Shown one piece after another: positions 17,508 to 20,264 of a stretch of 20,264 nt of DNA. Position numbers and translations under genes: made by a program. The notes under the pieces are model-generated. The model had not been told where the DNA came from. It saw nothing but the letters and a program-made list of their open reading frames with translations, and searched no databases. The DNA lies in assembly GCA_903876615.1 (NCBI GenBank), contig CAIRAS010000091.1, forward strand, positions 1 to 20,264. Direction: 5' to 3'. The DNA is from an uncultured Holophagaceae bacterium. GTDB lineage: Bacteria; Acidobacteriota; Holophagae; Holophagales; Holophagaceae. How positions within the stretch are numbered: the first letter of the stretch is position 1; each line of letters opens with the position of its first letter.

Positions 17508-18690
17508 GTTCCTGGCTCCGACCCGCTTTCGCGCCAGCTTCGCCGATCCCCTGCTGCTGCTCGAGGCCGTGAAGCGTCTGCGACTGGAGGGCTTCCGGGT
17601 CATCGATACCTATTCCCCCTTTCCCGTGCACGGGATGGACGAGGCCATCGGCCTGAAGCCCTCCCGACTGCCCCGCGCCTGCCTGGGCTTCGGCCTGCTG
17701 GGCCTGGCCACGGCGCTGGGCGTGCAGATCTGGACCTCGGCCTACGACTACCCCCTGATCGTGGGTGGTAAGCCGCTGGTCTCCCTGCCGGCCTTTATTC
17801 CAGTGGCCTTCGAGCTCACGGTCCTGATGGCCGGTCTCGGCGTGGTGGGCAGCCTGTTTGTCGCCGCGGGCATGAGGCCGAGGTTCAAGGTGCCCGACCT
17901 CCACCCCGGCGTGAACGACGACCGCTTCGTGGTCGCCGCCGAGATCCAGGCGGGGGCCAGCTTTGCCGGGGTCCAGTCCCTGCTGGCGGGCCTGGGTGCC
18001 CTGGACACCGAGCTGCTGGTGGACGACCGGCATGAGCAGCCTGCCTCTCTGCTCGATCGGGAGGCCTCGCCCCTGGCTTTCTTCCTGGCCGCCCTCCCGG
18101 CGGTGCTGGTGTTGGCCGCCCTGCCGCTCCTGAACCGCGACTACCTGAAGCGCAACCTGACCTGGGACGGTGGCATGGGGGAGCCCGTGGCCTACCAGTC
18201 GTTCGACCCGCATCCGTCCTTGCCGGGGGGTCAGGTGCTCCAGACGCCTCCCGCAGGCACCGTGTCGCGGAAGGGGCTGGTGCCGCTGCCCTATGGCCCC
18301 GGCAAGGCCGAAGCGGAGCGGGCCGGGCTGGAACTGCAGAACCCCTTGCAGCCTACTCAGGCCAACTTCAGCCGCGGCAAGCTGGTCTACGACCGAAGCT
18401 GTGCCGCCTGCCATGGCCAGGACGGCGACAACAACAGCAGCGTGATCGTGGCGAGGGGCCTGCTGGCGCCAGCGATCCTGGTGGCACCCATCATCCGGAA
18501 CATGCCTGACGGGCGGATCTTCCACGTGGCGACCTTCGGGGGCCCCGAAAAGATGAAGGGACTCGGGGACCTCATCAGCCGCGAGGACCGCTGGAAGGTG
18601 GTGCTCTACATCCGCGAGCTGCAGAAGGCCGCCGCCCCGAAACCCGCCCCCGCAGCTGCGCCGGCCCCGACCCCTGGAGCCCCATCATGA
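17494..18690 (+). CDS. actDE: Alternative complex III subunits D and E fused (DUF3341 domain plus monoheme cytochrome c)
   Basis: One frame of 398 residues joins two ACIII subunits. Residues 1-175 are ActD (DUF3341): an N-terminal [19 protein letters not shown] fold, then helices at about 60-82 and 100-125, with [12 protein letters not shown] (40-51) as the family mark. A third helix (about 192-214) leads to an ActE domain, a class-I cytochrome c with a CAACH site (Cys303-His307). Met ligand candidates lie in NMPDG and EKMKG. In many characterised ACIII, D and E are separate genes and E is a lipoprotein; here the helix linker replaces the lipid anchor. The C terminus is a flexible Ala/Pro tail. 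AGGAG lies before the ATG; the TGA overlaps the actF start (ATGA). There is no sign of a frameshift. Confidence 0.93.
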   Translation: MTNTEFLAPTRFRASFADPLLLLEAVKRLRLEGFRVIDTYSPFPVHGMDEAIGLKPSRLPRACLGFGLLGLATALGVQIWTSAYDYPLIVGGKPLVSLPAFIPVAFELTVLMAGLGVVGSLFVAAGMRPRFKVPDLHPGVNDDRFVVAAEIQAGASFAGVQSLLAGLGALDTELLVDDRHEQPASLLDREASPLAFFLAALPAVLVLAALPLLNRDYLKRNLTWDGGMGEPVAYQSFDPHPSLPGGQVLQTPPAGTVSRKGLVPLPYGPGKAEAERAGLELQNPLQPTQANFSRGKLVYDRSCAACHGQDGDNNSSVIVARGLLAPAILVAPIIRNMPDGRIFHVATFGGPEKMKGLGDLISREDRWKVVLYIRELQKAAAPKPAPAAAPAPTPGAPS

Positions 18691-19835
18691 AGCCCGACCA
18701 GGTGTTTTCCGTCCCTTCCCGCGACCTCACCCGGCCCCAGTTCCCCACGCTTGCGGAGATCGGGGAGAAGTTCCGCCTGGGCGCCTGGACGCTGACGGGC
18801 CTGGGACTGTTGGCGTTGGGGATCGGCTACTTCACCAGTCCGCTTCACGCCTGGGCCAGCGTGCTGATGACCGCCTTCAACCTGACCTGCGTGGGGCTCG
18901 GGGGGCTGTTCCTGCTGGCCATCCAGTCCACCACCGGGGCGCGCTGGAGTGACCCCATCCTCAAGGCCCACCGGGCCATGCCTGCGCTGCTGCCCTTCGC
19001 GGGGCTGATGATGCTGGCCCTCTGGTTCGGCGCCGCCCACCTCTACCCCTGGGCCCGGCCCGAGGCCCATGCAGATCATTTGCTCAGCGGACGGTTGGCC
19101 TGGCTGAACCGGCCTTTCTTCTTCGGTCGGATCCTGCTCTTCTTCGGCCTCTGGATCTTCCTGGGGCGCCGGATTGTGCAGCGGGGGAAGGGCGCCGCCG
19201 TGTTCATCCTGGTCTTCGGGTTCACCTTCGCCCTGGCGAACTTCGACTGGATCATGTCCCTGGAACCCGCCTGGAACAGCACCATCTTCGCCATCTACGG
19301 CTTCGCTGGGATGTTCCTCCAGGGCATCGCCATTGTCACCATCAGCGCCATTGTCCTGCGCCGGGTGGGACTGCTGCCCGAGATCTCCAAGGCCCAGAAC
19401 CACGACCTGGGCAAGCTGCTCTTCGCCTTCAGCTGCTTCTGGGCCTACATCTGGGTCAGCCAGTTCCTGCTGGTGTGGTACGCCAACATCCCCGAGGAAA
19501 CCGCCCCCATCCGCCTCATGCTCCACAGCGGGTGGACCCCCTTCTTCTACCTGAACCTGGTGCTGAATTTTGGCCTGCCCTTCGCGATGCTGCTCCAGCG
19601 CAAGGCGAAGACCAATGAGCGGGTCCTGATGGTGGCCTGCTTCACCGTGCTGGCTGGGCACTGGCTGGACCTCTACCTCATGGTGCTGCCCCCGGTCCTC
19701 AAGGGAGCCTCCCCAAGCTTCGGCTTCTCGGAAGCGGGCGGGATCCTCCTCCAGTTCGGGCTAGGGCATATGGCCTGCTGGCCCGTCTTCATGAAGGACG
19801 TGAACCCCGAGCAGGAGCTGCCTCAGGCCGGCTGA
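18687..19835 (+). CDS. actF: Alternative complex III subunit F, NrfD-like membrane protein
   Basis: A 382-residue integral membrane protein, paralogue of ActC and slightly shorter, with about ten predicted helices. The ActF marks NFDWIMSLEPAWNSTIFAIY (185-204) and FSCFWAYIWVSQFLLVWYAN (248-267) are present, as is the late GHWLDLY segment (324-330). In ACIII structures ActF lies beside ActC/ActD and is thought to provide a proton path; it is not believed to bind quinol like ActC. It starts at ATG 18687 with GGAG seven bases upstream, overlapping actDE by four bases. It is the last gene of the operon in this window; no cytochrome oxidase gene follows, unlike many act clusters. Confidence 0.95.
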   Translation: MKPDQVFSVPSRDLTRPQFPTLAEIGEKFRLGAWTLTGLGLLALGIGYFTSPLHAWASVLMTAFNLTCVGLGGLFLLAIQSTTGARWSDPILKAHRAMPALLPFAGLMMLALWFGAAHLYPWARPEAHADHLLSGRLAWLNRPFFFGRILLFFGLWIFLGRRIVQRGKGAAVFILVFGFTFALANFDWIMSLEPAWNSTIFAIYGFAGMFLQGIAIVTISAIVLRRVGLLPEISKAQNHDLGKLLFAFSCFWAYIWVSQFLLVWYANIPEETAPIRLMLHSGWTPFFYLNLVLNFGLPFAMLLQRKAKTNERVLMVACFTVLAGHWLDLYLMVLPPVLKGASPSFGFSEAGGILLQFGLGHMACWPVFMKDVNPEQELPQAG

Positions 19836-20101
19836 TCAGCCTTTGCACCCATGCTGAATCGTGCTTAAAAAAAGCGGGAACAAAGCTACAGCAGTGAGGG
19901 CCATGGAGCCCTGCAACGATTCCGCATCATCCGCCAGGGATGACCGCCGCGCCATAAGCGTATGGCAATAAAACGGCCACAGAGGAACTCGCGGTGTCCG
20001 GACAGGTGCCAACACGTAATCCGCCCGCGAACCATAAAATGTCCAAAAGTGATATGGAACCATAAGCTGACCAAATGGCCATATTATGGTTCCGCGACAC
20101 A
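19836..20101. mobile_element. Gene-free tail ending in a probable IS right end (remnant)
   Basis: No gene is seen between actF and the right repeat. GCTTAAAAAAAGC just after the stop is too short a stem for a reliable terminator. From about 20028 the DNA contains three 17-mers of the GGAACCATAAnnTGnCC type and ends in CGACACA (20095-20101). Read inward on the minus strand, this end begins TGTGTCG and has ATGGCC 18 bases further in. The left repeat (1035 onward) begins the same way, with ATGGCC at 1053-1058. It is therefore probably the opposite end of the same or a related element. No transposase is present. Confidence 0.5.
20028..20093. repeat. Three 17-mer motifs, two forming an inverted pair
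   Basis: Copies lie at 20028-20044 (plus, CGAACCATAAAATGTCC), 20056-20072 (plus, GGAACCATAAGCTGACC) and 20077-20093 (minus, GGAACCATAATATGGCC). The last two are separated by four bases (AAAT) and agree at 14 of 17 positions, so they can form a hairpin. They match the repeats in the left and right 140-bp copies and are likely transposase-binding sites. Confidence 0.6.
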
Positions 20102-20124
20102 CTTTCACCATAGAAAATGGGGGG

Positions 20125-20264
20125 TGTGTCGTGAAGGAAAAGATGTCCGGGATAGGAAGCATAATCTGTCCGATCTCACCCCGAAATGACCTCAGTTGAG
20201 GGGTGGAATTGGCCGATCCGACAGGCTGCCGGAACCATAAGTTGTCCGGTCGTGCAAAGTCGGA
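20125..20264 (+). repeat. 140-bp direct repeat, right copy (probable IS left end, continues past the window)
   Basis: It aligns without gaps to 1035-1174 at about 90 % identity and in the same direction. It contains 17-mers at 20155-20171 and 20231-20247. GTGTGTCG at 20124-20131 is an exact inverted match of CGACACAC at 20095-20102, so two element ends stand back to back, about 23 bases apart. Any transposase genes would lie to the right of the window. Confidence 0.7.

Noticed and set aside
17494..18690. actD and actE as two genes joined by a sequencing error
   Set aside because: The frame is continuous with normal codon use through the linker, and a third membrane helix sits between the domains, so a real fusion is more likely.
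19836..19900. A rho-independent terminator after actF
   Set aside because: The only stem next to the A run, GCTT/AAGC, is four base pairs and lacks a following T run.
20028..20264. A CRISPR array, because of repeated 17-mers
   Set aside because: Spacing is irregular, orientation is mixed, repeats are imperfect and no cas genes are present; IS-end repeats explain them better.

Overview
The window carries a respiratory gene block from a GC-rich, Gram-negative, nitrate-respiring bacterium. Its core is a cytoplasm-facing membrane nitrate reductase (narGHJI) followed directly by a complete alternative complex III (act) set. That combination, a C-terminally anchored diheme cytochrome c ahead of narG, and an Rrf2-type regulator suggest a non-enteric anaerobe. 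An acidobacterium of the Holophaga/Geothrix kind or a deltaproteobacterium-like organism would fit. This placement is a low-confidence guess from gene style, because the window holds no rRNA or other phylogenetic marker.

Layout. Positions 1-145 (minus) are the start of a [2Fe-2S] protein of the CoxS/IorA kind, cut by the window edge, and 278-793 (plus) is a GNAT acetyltransferase. Positions 794-1390 hold short GAA-loop hairpins, a 140-bp repeat that is probably an insertion-sequence end, and a small doubtful reading frame. On the minus strand come two tandem nitrate/nitrite transporters (narK2 1429-2931, narK1 2952-4478) and an Rrf2-family regulator (4573-5058). An AT-rich divergent control region (5059-5419) follows. 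On the plus strand ten genes then run almost without a gap: diheme cytochrome c, narG, narH, narJ, narI, actA (pentaheme cytochrome), actB (Mo-like plus Fe-S fusion), actC, a fused actD-actE, and actF. From 19836 to the end there is no gene. This stretch holds repeated 17-mers, an inverted IS-like end, and a second copy (about 90 % identical) of the 140-bp repeat.

How it works together. NarK1/NarK2 import nitrate and export nitrite; NarG reduces nitrate in the cytoplasm; NarH and NarI pass electrons from the membrane; NarJ assembles NarG. ActABC(DE)F is a quinol:cytochrome c oxidoreductase unrelated to the bc1 complex and is usually discussed beside oxygen-reducing terminal oxidases. Here narI and actA share a 4-nt ATGA stop/start overlap and no oxidase is present. 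The sequence therefore predicts that ACIII is made together with nitrate reductase. The likely link is the anchored diheme cytochrome c, giving quinol -> ACIII -> cytochrome c -> Nar. The alternatives are ACIII feeding later periplasmic denitrification steps, or running in reverse from an external donor. The nar-act linkage is the most interesting feature of the window. The whole 19-kb block is bounded by inward-facing IS-like ends (1035 and 20101), which suggests it may have moved as a unit.
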